Shown: positions 32,343 to 41,114, counted from the stretch's first letter. The stretch is 64,000 bases of DNA from Streptomyces caniscabiei (GCF_014930365.1 NZ_JABXWI010000013.1:1-64000), one strand, 5' to 3'. The notes: generated by a model not told the origin, from the sequence alone. Numbers and translations are program-made.

Positions 32343-33512
32343 ATGCGTGACGCCGTGATCGTCGAAGCCGTACGTACGCCCCTGGGCAAGGGGAAGCCGA
32401 ACGGCGCCCTCGCCCATGTCCACCCCGTCGACCTCCTCGCCCACACCCTGCGCGCCCTCGTCGACCGCTCCGGCGTCGACCCGGCGCTCGTCGACGACGT
32501 CATCGGCGGCACCGTCGACCAGGTGGGCGAGCAGGCCATGAACACCACCCGCTACGCCGTCCTCGCGGCCGGCTTCCCGGAGACGGTCCCCGCGACCACG
32601 GTCGACCGGCAGTGCGGCTCCTCCCAGCAGGCCGTGCACTTCGCGGCCCAGGGCGTCATGTCGGGCGCGTACGACCTGGTCGTCGCCTGCGGGGTGGAGT
32701 CGATGAGCCGGGTGCCGATGTGGTCCAACGTGCCGCCCGGCAAGGATCCCTTCGGCCCCGGCGTCGCCGCGCGCTACCCCGAGGGGCTCGTGCCGCAGGG
32801 CATCAGCGCCGAGCTGATCGCCGCGAAGTGGTCCCTCGGGCGCGGGCGGATGGACGAGTTCGCGGTGTCGTCCCATCACCGGGCGGCGGCCGCCTGGGAG
32901 AGCGGCCTGTTCGACGCCGAGGTGGCGCCGCTGGAGGGGGTGACCCGCGACGAGTGCGTACGGCCCGGCAGCACGCCCGAGATCCTGGCCGGGCTCCGGC
33001 CCGCCTACCACGACCCCGGCTTCGCCGAGCGGTTCCCGCAGATCGAGTGGAACATCACCGCGGGCAACGCCAGCCCCGTCAACGACGGAGCGTCCGCCGT
33101 CCTCGTCGCGTCCGCCGAGACGGCCGCCCGGCTGGGGCTGCGCCGCCTCGCCCGGCTGCACTCCTTCGCCGTCACCGGCTCGGATCCGCTGCTGATGCTC
33201 ACGGGGGTCGTCCCCGCCACCGAGAAGGTGCTGCGCCGGGCCGGGCTGGGCATCGACGACATCGATCTCTTCGAGGTGAACGAGGCGTTCGCCAGCGTGG
33301 TGCTCGCCTGGCAGCAGGAGACGGGCGCCGACCTGGACAAGGTCAACGTCCACGGGGGCGCCATCGCCCTGGGGCACCCGCTGGGGGCCAGCGGGACCCG
33401 GCTGACGACGACGCTGGTGCACGCGATGCGGGAGCGTGGCGCTCGCTACGCGTTGCAGACCATGTGCGAGGCGGGTGGGCTCGCCAACGCGATGGTGCTG
33501 GAGGCGGTTTGA
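32343..33512 (+). CDS. Acetyl-CoA acyltransferase (thiolase)
   Basis: A 389-residue thiolase. The acyl-accepting Cys91 lies in DRQCGSSQQAVHFA, VNEAFAS and GHPLGASGTR carry the catalytic Asn/His region, and the second Cys is in TMCEAGG. Thiolases cleave or condense acyl-CoA; the GGAIALGHP form is common in degradative acyl-CoA acetyltransferases. The ATG at 32343 has GGAGG 8 bases upstream, so the earlier in-frame GTG at 32328 is not needed. Divergent HxlR control is likely. The gene converges with a TVP38 gene through repeat R4. Confidence 0.92.
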   Translation: MRDAVIVEAVRTPLGKGKPNGALAHVHPVDLLAHTLRALVDRSGVDPALVDDVIGGTVDQVGEQAMNTTRYAVLAAGFPETVPATTVDRQCGSSQQAVHFAAQGVMSGAYDLVVACGVESMSRVPMWSNVPPGKDPFGPGVAARYPEGLVPQGISAELIAAKWSLGRGRMDEFAVSSHHRAAAAWESGLFDAEVAPLEGVTRDECVRPGSTPEILAGLRPAYHDPGFAERFPQIEWNITAGNASPVNDGASAVLVASAETAARLGLRRLARLHSFAVTGSDPLLMLTGVVPATEKVLRRAGLGIDDIDLFEVNEAFASVVLAWQQETGADLDKVNVHGGAIALGHPLGASGTRLTTTLVHAMRERGARYALQTMCEAGGLANAMVLEAV

Positions 33513-33590
33513 GGGGGAGGCGGTTTGAGTTGGCGGCGGTTCGAGGGCGGAGCCGTTCGGGTCGGGGGTCGGGCGCGGGTGGGTGGGGGC

Positions 33591-33625
33591 TGGTCGCGCA
33601 GTTCCCCGCGGCCCTTCGGGGCGCT
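33591..33625. repeat. Dispersed terminator-like repeat, copy R4
   Basis: TGGTCGCGCAGTTCCCCGCG followed by GCCC, TTC, GGGGCGC: the same core as R1-R3. It lies between the convergent thiolase (ends 33512) and TVP38 (ends 33630) genes. Confidence 0.7.
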
Positions 33626-33629
33626 GGTG

Positions 33630-34412
33630 TCAGCGGGCCCGCAGGTGGTGGCGCTTGCGCCAGGCCACCGTCGCGCCGATGAGGGCCGGGAGCGCGATGC
33701 AGGCCATGGCGATCAGGAAGGCCGGGGAGGTCGGCGACGAGGCACGGGCGCCGGCCACGGCGTAGGCGGCGGTGTTCGGGATGGAGCCGAGGGCGGTCGC
33801 CAGCAGGAAGGGCAGGTAGCCCATGCGGGAGACGGAAGCGCAGTAGTTGGCCGCCCAGAAGGGCACCCCGGGGAACAGGCGGGCCGCCAGCATCGAGCGG
33901 AAGCCGTGCCGGCTGAGCTGGCCGTCCGCCGACTTCAGCCAGCGGTGGCGCAACAGCGGACGCAGGGCGTCCTGACCGAGGATCCGCCCCAGGCCGAAGG
34001 CGAGGCCCGCGCCGAGGACCGTGCCCGCGAGCGCCGACGCCAGACCGAGCTGGGAGCCGAAGAGGGCGCCCGCCGCGATGTTGAGGATCGGGCGGGGGAC
34101 GAAGGCGACCGTGCAGAGCCCGTACGCCACCGCGAACACCACGGCCGCGGCGGCACCGCCGAGCTGGGGTGGCCAGCCGTCGGCCAGCAGCCGCTGCGGC
34201 TCGAACAGCAGCACCGTGGACACGGCGGCCAGGAGCAGCGCGACGAGCAGCGAGAACCGCGCCCACGGCGAGAGCAGCACTCTGCCCCAGCGGGCGGCGC
34301 GCCCCGGCGGCAGGGCCGGGACCGTGACAGGAGTGGCGACGGCGAGCTCCGTGGCGGCGGTCCGGGGAAGGACCGTGGCGGTGCCCCCAGAGCGGGTGGT
34401 GGCATCGAGCAT
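33630..34412 (-). CDS. TVP38/TMEM64-family membrane protein
   Basis: A 260-residue integral membrane protein of the DedA/TVP38 (SNARE-associated Golgi) superfamily. FVPRPILNIAAGALFGSQLGLASALAGTVLGAGLAF is the conserved glycine-rich re-entrant loop region, and about six hydrophobic segments are seen. Relatives transport or scramble lipids, including undecaprenyl phosphate. The ATG at 34412 is weakly supported because no ribosome binding site is visible. It is preceded by a long gap before tuf3. Confidence 0.82.
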   Translation of the reverse strand: MLDATTRSGGTATVLPRTAATELAVATPVTVPALPPGRAARWGRVLLSPWARFSLLVALLLAAVSTVLLFEPQRLLADGWPPQLGGAAAAVVFAVAYGLCTVAFVPRPILNIAAGALFGSQLGLASALAGTVLGAGLAFGLGRILGQDALRPLLRHRWLKSADGQLSRHGFRSMLAARLFPGVPFWAANYCASVSRMGYLPFLLATALGSIPNTAAYAVAGARASSPTSPAFLIAMACIALPALIGATVAWRKRHHLRAR

Positions 34413-34924
34413 TCGACGACGGTAACCGACCCATGTACGGGTATGCCCTACGGAACGTCTCACGGGCGTCACAGCGAGCGGGACGACAGGCTCGTCGGGA
34501 CCGGTGCGCCCGGACCTCCGCCGGGCACCGCGCACCGTGCTGCCTGCGCCTTCCGGACCACGGGCCCGACCCGCGCACCGTTCACCCCGTACACCGTCCT
34601 GTGAAGCATCTCTCTTCCGCTTTCTCCCGGAACTCCCGCGCACCTAAAACCATTCGACGCGGGCCGACCTGTCGACGATGATCGACGTCATGTTCCGGCA
34701 CGCCTTCGCTCTCGCCGCATCCGCCACAGGCGCGGATGCCCCGAAGGCTGCCCTTCTGATCGTCGTGGCCGCCGCGGACGGCGCCCGAAGCTGACCCTTC
34801 CCGGACATTCCGGCGGACCCCGCAGGGGGAGGGTCGGCAAGACCTCGGGGTCCCCGTCCCGGCCGCCGTTCCGTGCCGCCGGGGCCATCACCCAGTACCG
34901 CTGAAGAGGCTTCGAGGTACCGCC
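34413..34924. other. Long leader region upstream of tuf3
   Basis: 512 bases without a convincing gene. A 38-codon frame (34678-34794, MIDVMFRHAFALAAS...) has no ribosome binding site and is doubtful. A patch around 34600-34680 has lower GC and contains a short inverted repeat, GTCGA / TCGAC (34671-34685). Further right, GACCCCGCAGGGGG...CCTCGGGGTC may fold just before the tuf3 start. tuf3 genes in S. coelicolor are reported to have their own growth-phase controlled promoter; an exact promoter cannot be fixed here. Confidence 0.5.
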
Positions 34925-36094
34925 ATGTCCAAGACTGCTTACGTCCGTACGAAACCGCATCTCAACATCGGCACGATGGGTCACGTCGACCACGGCAAGA
35001 CCACCCTGACCGCCGCCATCACCAAGGTCCTCGCCGAGCGCGGGGCCGGCACCTTCGTCCCGTTCGACCGCATCGACCGCGCCCCGGAGGAGGCGGCGCG
35101 CGGCATCACCATCAACATCGCGCACGTCGAGTACGAGACCGACACCCGGCACTACGCGCACGTCGACATGCCCGGCCACGCCGACTACGTCAAGAACATG
35201 GTCACCGGCGCCGCGCAGCTCGACGGGGCGATCCTCGTCGTCTCCGCGCTCGACGGGATCATGCCGCAGACCGCCGAGCACGTGCTGCTCGCCCGGCAGG
35301 TGGGCGTCGACCACATCGTCGTCGCCCTCAACAAGGCCGACGCGGGCGACGAGGAGCTCAGCGACCTCGTCGAGCTGGAGGTCCGCGAGCTGCTCACCGC
35401 GCACGGGTACGGCGGTGACTCCGTACCCGTCGTACGGGTCTCCGGGCTCAAGGCGCTCGAAGGGGACCCGCGGTGGACGGCGTCGATCGACGCGCTGCTG
35501 GACGCCGTGGACACCTACGTCCCGATGCCCGAGCGCTATCTCGACGCGCCGTTCCTGCTGTCCGTCGAGAACGTCCTGACGATCACCGGCCGGGGGACCG
35601 TCGTCACCGGGGCCGTCGAGCGCGGCACCATCCGCGTGGGCGACCGTGTCGAGGTGCTCGGCGCCGGGATCGAGACCGTCGTCACCGGCGTCGAGACCTT
35701 CGGCAAGCCGATGGAGGAGGCGCAGGCGGGGGACAACGTGGCGCTGCTGCTGCGCGGGGTGGGACGCGACGCCGTCCGACGCGGACACGTCGTGGCCGCG
35801 CCCGGCAGCGTCGTGCCCAGGCGGCGCTTCACCGCGCAGGTGTACGTGCTGTCGGCGCGGGAGGGGGGCCGCACCACCCCGGTGTCCAGCGGCTACCGGC
35901 CGCAGTTCTACATCCGCACCGCCGACGTGGTGGGGGACATCGACCTCGGCGAGGGCGCCGTCGCCCGGCCCGGGGACCGCGTCACGATGAGCGTGGAGCT
36001 GGGCCGGGAGGTCCCCTTGGAGCCGGGGCTCGGGTTCGCCATCCGTGAGGGCGGCCGGACCGTCGGGGCGGGGACCGTGACGGCCGTCCAGTAG
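34925..36094 (+). CDS. tuf3: Divergent translation elongation factor Tu (EF-Tu3)
   Basis: A 389-residue EF-Tu: GHVDHGKT (P-loop), RGITIN effector region, domain II from about residue 200 and domain III to the end. It delivers aminoacyl-tRNA to the ribosome in a GTP-dependent way. Compared with ordinary EF-Tu it is divergent: the G3 motif reads DMPGHADY instead of DCPGH, G4 reads NKAD instead of NKCD, and it is about 8 residues shorter. It stands alone, away from the str operon, which is the tuf3 arrangement in Streptomyces. CGAGG lies before the ATG. A large hairpin follows. Confidence 0.9.
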   Translation: MSKTAYVRTKPHLNIGTMGHVDHGKTTLTAAITKVLAERGAGTFVPFDRIDRAPEEAARGITINIAHVEYETDTRHYAHVDMPGHADYVKNMVTGAAQLDGAILVVSALDGIMPQTAEHVLLARQVGVDHIVVALNKADAGDEELSDLVELEVRELLTAHGYGGDSVPVVRVSGLKALEGDPRWTASIDALLDAVDTYVPMPERYLDAPFLLSVENVLTITGRGTVVTGAVERGTIRVGDRVEVLGAGIETVVTGVETFGKPMEEAQAGDNVALLLRGVGRDAVRRGHVVAAPGSVVPRRRFTAQVYVLSAREGGRTTPVSSGYRPQFYIRTADVVGDIDLGEGAVARPGDRVTMSVELGREVPLEPGLGFAIREGGRTVGAGTVTAVQ

Positions 36095-36113
36095 ACGGCT
36101 CACCAAGGCAAGG

Positions 36114-36154
36114 GCGGGGGACCGCGGGCCGGCTCTCGGCCGGCGGTCCCCCGC
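36114..36154 (+). terminator. Strong hairpin terminator of tuf3
   Basis: GCGGGGGACCG and CGGTCCCCCGC form an 11-bp outer stem, with an inner GGGCCGG / GGCCGGC region. It starts 20 bases after the tuf3 stop. A second small hairpin, GCGCCCC-TCGC-GGGGCGC, follows directly and resembles the core of the R repeats. Confidence 0.75.
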
Positions 36155-36191
36155 GCCCCTCGCGGGGCGCTCCCTGCACCAGAATGGGAGC

Positions 36192-37037
36192 GTGAACGAA
36201 GCCATACCCGTCTCCCGTGCCATCGATCGGGGCACCGCCAAGCTCATGCCCGACGTCGACCGGGAGCGGGCCTGGCTGTTGACCGTCGACGGGGCGCCGC
36301 AGTCGTACGTCGATCTGGACGAGCCCACCCACCTGGAGTTCGAGTACGCGCGGCGGCTCGGGCACGTGCTGGACACCGTGGCGGAACCGGGGCGGCCCCT
36401 CGACGTGGTGCATCTCGGCGGCGGCGCGCTCACCCTGCCCCGGTACGTGGCCGCCACCCGGCCCGGGTCCCGGCAGCACGTCGTCGAGTACGACCGGGGC
36501 CTGCTGGACCTCGTCGTCGAGCAGCTGCCGCCGCCCGGCGACGCCGGGATCGCGCTGCACGGGGCGGACGCGAGGCAATGGCTCGAAGCGGCCCCCGCCG
36601 GCTCCGCCGACGTCCTCGTGGGCGATGTGTTCGGCGGCTCACGGGTCCCGGCGCATCTGTCGACCGTGGGGTACGCGCGGGCCGTCGCACGGGTACTGCG
36701 CGCGGACGGCGCGTATCTCGCGAACCTGGCCGACGCCGCGCCCTTCGCCTATCTGCGGTCCCAACTGGCCACCCTGGCAACGGTGTTCGAGGAACTGACG
36801 CTGATCGCCGAACCGGCGGTGCTGCGCGGCCGGCGGTTCGGCAACGCCGTGCTGGTCGCCTCCCACCAGCCGCTCGACATCGCCGTCCTCGCCCGGCGGA
36901 CCGCCGCCGACGCCTTCCCCGCGCGGGTCGAGCACGGTCCGGCGCTGCGCGCGTTCATCGGCGGTGCCGCGCCGGTGGGCGAGGAGGACGCCGTACCGTC
37001 ACCCGAGCCGCCCGACGGGGCCTTCGGCATCGGCTGA
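36192..37037 (+). CDS. Spermidine synthase-fold methyltransferase-like protein
   Basis: A 281-residue protein with a Rossmann-like SAM-binding domain: VVHLGGGALTLPRYVAAT is the motif I loop, HVVEYDRGLLDLV the acidic motif II, and DVLVGDVFGGSRVPAHL the active-site region of spermidine synthase-like proteins. The full polyamine synthase gatekeeper and N-terminal domain are reduced, so true polyamine synthesis is doubtful. The GTG start at 36192 follows GGGAG. Its end overlaps the convergent MFS gene by 39 bases. Confidence 0.8.
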   Translation: MNEAIPVSRAIDRGTAKLMPDVDRERAWLLTVDGAPQSYVDLDEPTHLEFEYARRLGHVLDTVAEPGRPLDVVHLGGGALTLPRYVAATRPGSRQHVVEYDRGLLDLVVEQLPPPGDAGIALHGADARQWLEAAPAGSADVLVGDVFGGSRVPAHLSTVGYARAVARVLRADGAYLANLADAAPFAYLRSQLATLATVFEELTLIAEPAVLRGRRFGNAVLVASHQPLDIAVLARRTAADAFPARVEHGPALRAFIGGAAPVGEEDAVPSPEPPDGAFGIG

Positions 37038-38312
37038 ACCGGCCTCACCGCCGGTCTCGGGGCCGGGCTCGACCTTGGCCACCGGCGTGCCGCGCCGGGT
37101 CAGGTTGCGCACGTCCCGCACGCACAGCACCGCCGCCGTCGCGGTCACGCACAGCCCGGCGCAGCCCCACAGGGCCGCCGTACGCCCGAAGGCGCTCTCC
37201 GCCGGGCCCGCCAGCGCGGCGGCGAGCGGCACCATGGCCACCGAACCGAACCAGTCGTACGCCGAGACCCTGGACAGCTTGTCCTCGGGGATCTCCTGGT
37301 GCAGCGCGGTCATCCAGGAGACCCCGAAGACCTCGATCGACAGACCGCTGACGAACATGGCCAGACACAGCGCGGCGATCGGCACCGGCACGGCCAGCGC
37401 GGCGGACGGCAGGGCGAAGGGGAAGACACAGAGGACGCCCACGAGGAGGAGCCGGCGCGGTTTCCAGCGGGCCATGAGCAGTGCTCCCGCGGCGTTGCCG
37501 GCCCCGAAGAAGGCGAGGGCCAGGCCCCAGGGGCCCGGCCCGCCCAGGCTGTCCCGGGCGACCTGCGGGCCGTAGACCGCGTCGGCGGCCACGATGACCG
37601 CGTTCACCAGGGAGAACTGGACCACGATCGCCCACAGCCAGGTCCGGCCGGTGAACTCCCGCCAGCCGTCCCGGAGATCCGCGAGCAGCCCGCCGCCCGC
37701 CCCGCGCTCCGGTATGTGGCTCACGTCGAGGAAGGCGCGCAGGGCGCCGGCCAGAGCGAACGCCGCCGCGTCCACCGCGAGCACCCAGCCGGGGCCGATC
37801 ACCGCGATCAGGGCGCCGCCGAGTGCCGCGCCGCTCATGGTCGCGCCCTGCGACGCGAAGCGGAACAGCGCGAAGGCGCGACCCGCCTGCTCGGCGGTGA
37901 CGGACGACAGGAGCATGCCCTCGGCGGCCGGACCGAAGAAGGCCTGGCCGACGCCGCCGAGCGCGGAGAGCAGCATCATCTGCCACAGGCGTGCCTCGCC
38001 GGCGAGGACCAGGACGGCGAAGGCGGCCTGGGAGAGGCAGTTGAGGGCGTTCGCCGCGACCATCACCCGGTGCCGGGGGAGCCGGTCGGCGATCGCGCCG
38101 CCGACGAGCAGGAAGAGCACGAGCGGCAGGGTGCGCGCGGCCGCGACCAGGCCGACGTCCCCGCCGTCGCCGCCGGCCTCCAGGACCGCGAACGCGGCCG
38201 CGATCAGGGCGCCGTTGCTGCCCAGGTTGGTGACGACCGCGGCCGTCGTCAGCAGGGTGTAGTTGCGGCCGGCCCAGGCGGGGCGGCGACGGGGCGCGGC
38301 GGGAGTGGTCAC
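36999..38312 (-). CDS. MFS transporter
   Basis: A 437-residue major facilitator with about twelve hydrophobic segments; GGAIADRLPRHRVMVAAN is the conserved loop 2-3 motif. It resembles the enterobactin exporter/macrolide efflux branch (PALGGVGQAFFGPA-like segment), so efflux of a small molecule is the likely role; the substrate is unknown. The GTG at 38312 (VTTPAAPRRRP) is preferred to an in-frame ATG at 38360 that adds a very basic tail. It overlaps the convergent spermidine synthase-fold gene. Confidence 0.85.
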   Translation of the reverse strand: MTTPAAPRRRPAWAGRNYTLLTTAAVVTNLGSNGALIAAAFAVLEAGGDGGDVGLVAAARTLPLVLFLLVGGAIADRLPRHRVMVAANALNCLSQAAFAVLVLAGEARLWQMMLLSALGGVGQAFFGPAAEGMLLSSVTAEQAGRAFALFRFASQGATMSGAALGGALIAVIGPGWVLAVDAAAFALAGALRAFLDVSHIPERGAGGGLLADLRDGWREFTGRTWLWAIVVQFSLVNAVIVAADAVYGPQVARDSLGGPGPWGLALAFFGAGNAAGALLMARWKPRRLLLVGVLCVFPFALPSAALAVPVPIAALCLAMFVSGLSIEVFGVSWMTALHQEIPEDKLSRVSAYDWFGSVAMVPLAAALAGPAESAFGRTAALWGCAGLCVTATAAVLCVRDVRNLTRRGTPVAKVEPGPETGGEAGSADAEGPVGRLG

Positions 38313-38424
38313 CCGCCGACTATCGCCGCCCCGCCCCCGTCTGCCAAACCGTTTCCGCACGCGGTGGGGCGGGATCGGGCCAGGTGGGGGCGGGGTGGTC
38401 GAGCAGGGCCGTGGGCCCGTTCGC

Positions 38425-39486
38425 TCAGCCGCCTGTGGGGTCGCCGTACAGGCGTACCGTGCTCAGGATCTTCTGCACCGTGGCGTCCGGGACCTCCTCC
38501 TTGACGTCCTTGGCGCCGTGGAAGGTCCAGGAGACGTAGTCACCGGCCGAGTTCTTGAAGGCGAACGTGGTCGCCTTGCCGTCGGTGTCGCACTTGTCCT
38601 TCTTGGCGACGCCCGTCGAGTACGTGGTCGCGACACTGCCCTCGACGCCCGACGCCGTCGTGTACGCCTTGGGCTTGCCGATGGTCATCTTCTTCTTGGA
38701 CGCGGCCTTCTGGTCGGTGTACCCGCCGAAGACCCACCACGCCGAGTCGTTGCGGGCGATGTCCTCGGTGCCCTTGGCGCCCTGCTGGCCCTTGGTGCCC
38801 ACGGCGGCGAGGGAACTCGACTCCTCGTTGCCGTCCTTGTCGTCGTCGGACGTGCAGTACTTCTCCTTGAGGACGGCGGGGGCCGACATCCCGATGAGGA
38901 CCGAGCCGTCGCCCTTCTCGGAGTCCTCGAAGCCGATGAAGGTGTCCGGCGACTGGACCTCCCAGTCGGCGGGCACGTCGAAGGCCGTACCCCACTTGGG
39001 GTTGACGACGACCTTCCAGCCCTCGACGGTCGGCTTCGCGCCGGCGTCCTCGCCGCGCGGGTTGTCCTCGGTGCTCTCGGACGCGGTCGGCGACGGGGAG
39101 ACCGACGGGGCCGACTGCGTGTCCGCCTTGTCCTTGTCGCCGTCACCGCCGAGCACCAGGAAGCCCGTCACGCCGGCCGCGACGACGACGGCCGTGGCCG
39201 CGATGATCGCGATCAGCTTCGTCCGGTTGCCGCCGCCTCCGCCCGGCGGCACCGGCGGGCCCGCGGGCGCCTGCGCGCCCCACTGCGGTTGCTGCCCGTA
39301 CTGGGCCTGCTGGCCCGTCGACTGGTATCCGGGCTGCTGGTAGGGGTTCGGTGTCTGGTACCCCTGCTGCTGTTGGTATCCCGGCTGTACCGGCTGACCC
39401 GACTGGTCGTACCCCGGCTGCTGGTACGGATTCGGCTGCTGCGGTTGGTGCTCGCCCCCGGGCGGCTGCTGCTGTCCTGGCCACAT
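38425..39486 (-). CDS. Membrane-anchored protein with Gln/Pro/Tyr-rich N-terminus
   Basis: A 353-residue type II membrane protein: residues 1-85 are a cytoplasmic low-complexity region of GYQQ/PYQQPGY-like repeats, one membrane helix follows (IAIIAATAVVVAAGVTGFLVLG), then a Ser/Thr/Glu linker and an extracellular domain of about 200 residues with two widely spaced cysteines (KYCTSD and KKDKCDTD). I do not recognise the domain by name; similar proteins are common in Streptomyces. The ATG at 39486 begins MWPGQQQPPG. No operon partner is visible. Confidence 0.8.
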   Translation of the reverse strand: MWPGQQQPPGGEHQPQQPNPYQQPGYDQSGQPVQPGYQQQQGYQTPNPYQQPGYQSTGQQAQYGQQPQWGAQAPAGPPVPPGGGGGNRTKLIAIIAATAVVVAAGVTGFLVLGGDGDKDKADTQSAPSVSPSPTASESTEDNPRGEDAGAKPTVEGWKVVVNPKWGTAFDVPADWEVQSPDTFIGFEDSEKGDGSVLIGMSAPAVLKEKYCTSDDDKDGNEESSSLAAVGTKGQQGAKGTEDIARNDSAWWVFGGYTDQKAASKKKMTIGKPKAYTTASGVEGSVATTYSTGVAKKDKCDTDGKATTFAFKNSAGDYVSWTFHGAKDVKEEVPDATVQKILSTVRLYGDPTGG

Positions 39487-39721
39487 GGCTCGTAACCATA
39501 GATGTGCCGGGGGGCGGGGTGCCACGGGAGTCCGCCAAGCCGCTTCACGGTCGGGACGAACGGCTCCAAAACGCCCCGGGCGGAGGACTTTTGAACCGCC
39601 GGCTCCCGGCTCGTCAGGGGGCGGGCCGCTCCTCGCGGGGGTGCCGGGTTCTCGGACGCGAACGTCCGCGGCCCGCGGGCGCCCCTGGTCATCGTTGTCT
39701 ACTCGTGGGTAACATCGCGCC

Positions 39722-40174
39722 ATGAGCGCAGACCAGATGTCGATCGGCGAGATGCTCGCCGCCACGGTGCCGATGGCCAGGACCCTGAAGCTGGAGTTCC
39801 TGGAGACCACTCCCGAGAAGGCCGTCGTGGCGCTGCCGGACGAGGGTGACTTCCACAACCACGTCGGCGGACCGCACGCCGGTGCGATGTTCACACTGGG
39901 GGAGACGGCGAGCGGGGCGATCGTGCTCGCCGCGTTCGGCGACCAGCTCTCCCGCGCCGTGCCGCTCGCGGTGCGGGCGGAGATCGCGTACAAGAAGCTC
40001 GCGATGGGGTCCGTGACCGCCACCGCCACGCTCGGCCGCCCCGCCGCCGAGGTCGTCGCCGAGCTCGACGCCGGACAGCGCCCGGAGTTCCCCGTCACCA
40101 TCGCCATCCAGCGCGCCGACGGTGCGGTGACGGGAGAGATGACGGTCGTCTGGACCCTGCGCCCCAACACGTGA
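39722..40174 (+). CDS. Hotdog-fold thioesterase-like protein (DUF4442/PaaI type)
   Basis: A 150-residue hotdog-fold protein: HNHVGGPHAGAMFTLGETASGAIVLAAFG is the central helix region of PaaI/DUF4442 proteins and Gly-Glu in that helix is the usual catalytic area. It probably hydrolyses an acyl-CoA or acyl-carrier thioester. A -10-like TAACAT (39710-39715) lies 7 bases before the ATG, so the message may be leaderless. Its neighbours are unrelated in function. Confidence 0.8.
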   Translation: MSADQMSIGEMLAATVPMARTLKLEFLETTPEKAVVALPDEGDFHNHVGGPHAGAMFTLGETASGAIVLAAFGDQLSRAVPLAVRAEIAYKKLAMGSVTATATLGRPAAEVVAELDAGQRPEFPVTIAIQRADGAVTGEMTVVWTLRPNT

Positions 40175-40316
40175 CCCTCCGAACCCGGACGCCGTCGCGG
40201 TCGGTGGCCCGGCGGGGCTGCGCGGCTGTGCGCGGTGAGCGCCGGTGCGGCCGTTGCGTCCTGTGGGGCAACCCGTCGGGCTCCGGCGCCGTCCGAGTAA
40301 GCGGGTAGGCTGCCCC

Positions 40317-40344
40317 GGCGCGCGCTCCGTGCGGAGCGCGCGCC
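40317..40344 (+). promoter_or_regulatory. Perfect 12-bp stem-loop in the dedA leader
   Basis: GGCGCGCGCTCC-GTGC-GGAGCGCGCGCC is a perfect stem with a 4-base loop. A -10-like TAGGCT (about 40305) lies just upstream, which would place the hairpin at the very 5' end of the dedA mRNA. It could stabilise the transcript or act in attenuation; it could also be a terminator of the hotdog gene, although it is 140 bases downstream. Confidence 0.5.
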
Positions 40345-40400
40345 AAGGGCCCTGAGATCCGGCCGATCCACATGATCCGCCTGCACGGGAGGAACCGGCT

Positions 40401-41060
40401 TTGCACGTCCAGGAGTGGCTCGAAACAGTGCCCCCGCTCGCCATCTACCTGCTGGTGGGGCTGGTCATCGGCCTGGAGAGCCTGGGCATCCCGCTGCCGG
40501 GCGAGATCATCCTGGTCTCCTCCGCGCTGCTCGCGTCCCAGCACGGAGAGATCGACCCGTTCGTCCTCGGGGCCTGCGCCACCGCCGGCGCGATCATCGG
40601 CGACTCCATCGGCTACGCCATCGGCCGCAAGGGCGGACGCCCCCTGCTGGCCAAGCTGAACCGGCGGTTCCCGAAACACTTCAGCGAGAGCAACATCGCC
40701 GTCGCCGAGCGCTCCTTCGACCGGTGGGGCATGTGGGCCGTCTTCTTCGGCCGCTTCATCGCCCTCCTGCGCATCTTCGCCGGCCCGCTCGCCGGCGTCC
40801 TCCAGATGCCCTACTGGCGCTTCCTCGTCGCCAACGTCCTCGGCGGCATCCTCTGGGCCGGCGGCACCACCGCCGTCATCTACTACGTCGGTGTCGTCGC
40901 CGAGGCCTGGCTCAAGCGCTTCTCCTGGCTGGGCCTGGTCCTGGCGGTCCTGATCGGCGTCACCTCGATGCTGGTGATCAAGCGCAAGGCGAAGAAGGCG
41001 GCGGAGAAGGCGGAGACGGCCGGGACGGCCGAGGGGGAGCTGGTCACGGCCGCGGAGTGA
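40401..41060 (+). CDS. DedA-family membrane protein
   Basis: A 219-residue membrane protein: LESLGIPLPGEIILVSSALLAS and the FGRFIALLRIFAGPLAGVLQMPYWRFLVANVLGG loop are DedA signatures, with the conserved acidic and arginine residues used for proton-coupled transport. DedA proteins are linked to undecaprenyl phosphate or phospholipid translocation and membrane homeostasis. The start is a TTG at 40401, preceded by GGAGGAA. The C-terminus is a Lys/Ala/Glu-rich cytoplasmic tail. It is the second member of this superfamily in the window, besides the TVP38 protein. Confidence 0.9.
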   Translation: MHVQEWLETVPPLAIYLLVGLVIGLESLGIPLPGEIILVSSALLASQHGEIDPFVLGACATAGAIIGDSIGYAIGRKGGRPLLAKLNRRFPKHFSESNIAVAERSFDRWGMWAVFFGRFIALLRIFAGPLAGVLQMPYWRFLVANVLGGILWAGGTTAVIYYVGVVAEAWLKRFSWLGLVLAVLIGVTSMLVIKRKAKKAAEKAETAGTAEGELVTAAE

Positions 41061-41114
41061 GGCGCGCCCCGGAGAGGCGCGCGGGACGCGGCCGCGCGCC
41101 GACCCGCTGCCGGT

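Noticed and set aside
34678..34794. A 38-codon frame upstream of tuf3 as a leader peptide
   Set aside because: No ribosome binding site, no attenuation-type codon run and no overlap with a hairpin; not supported.
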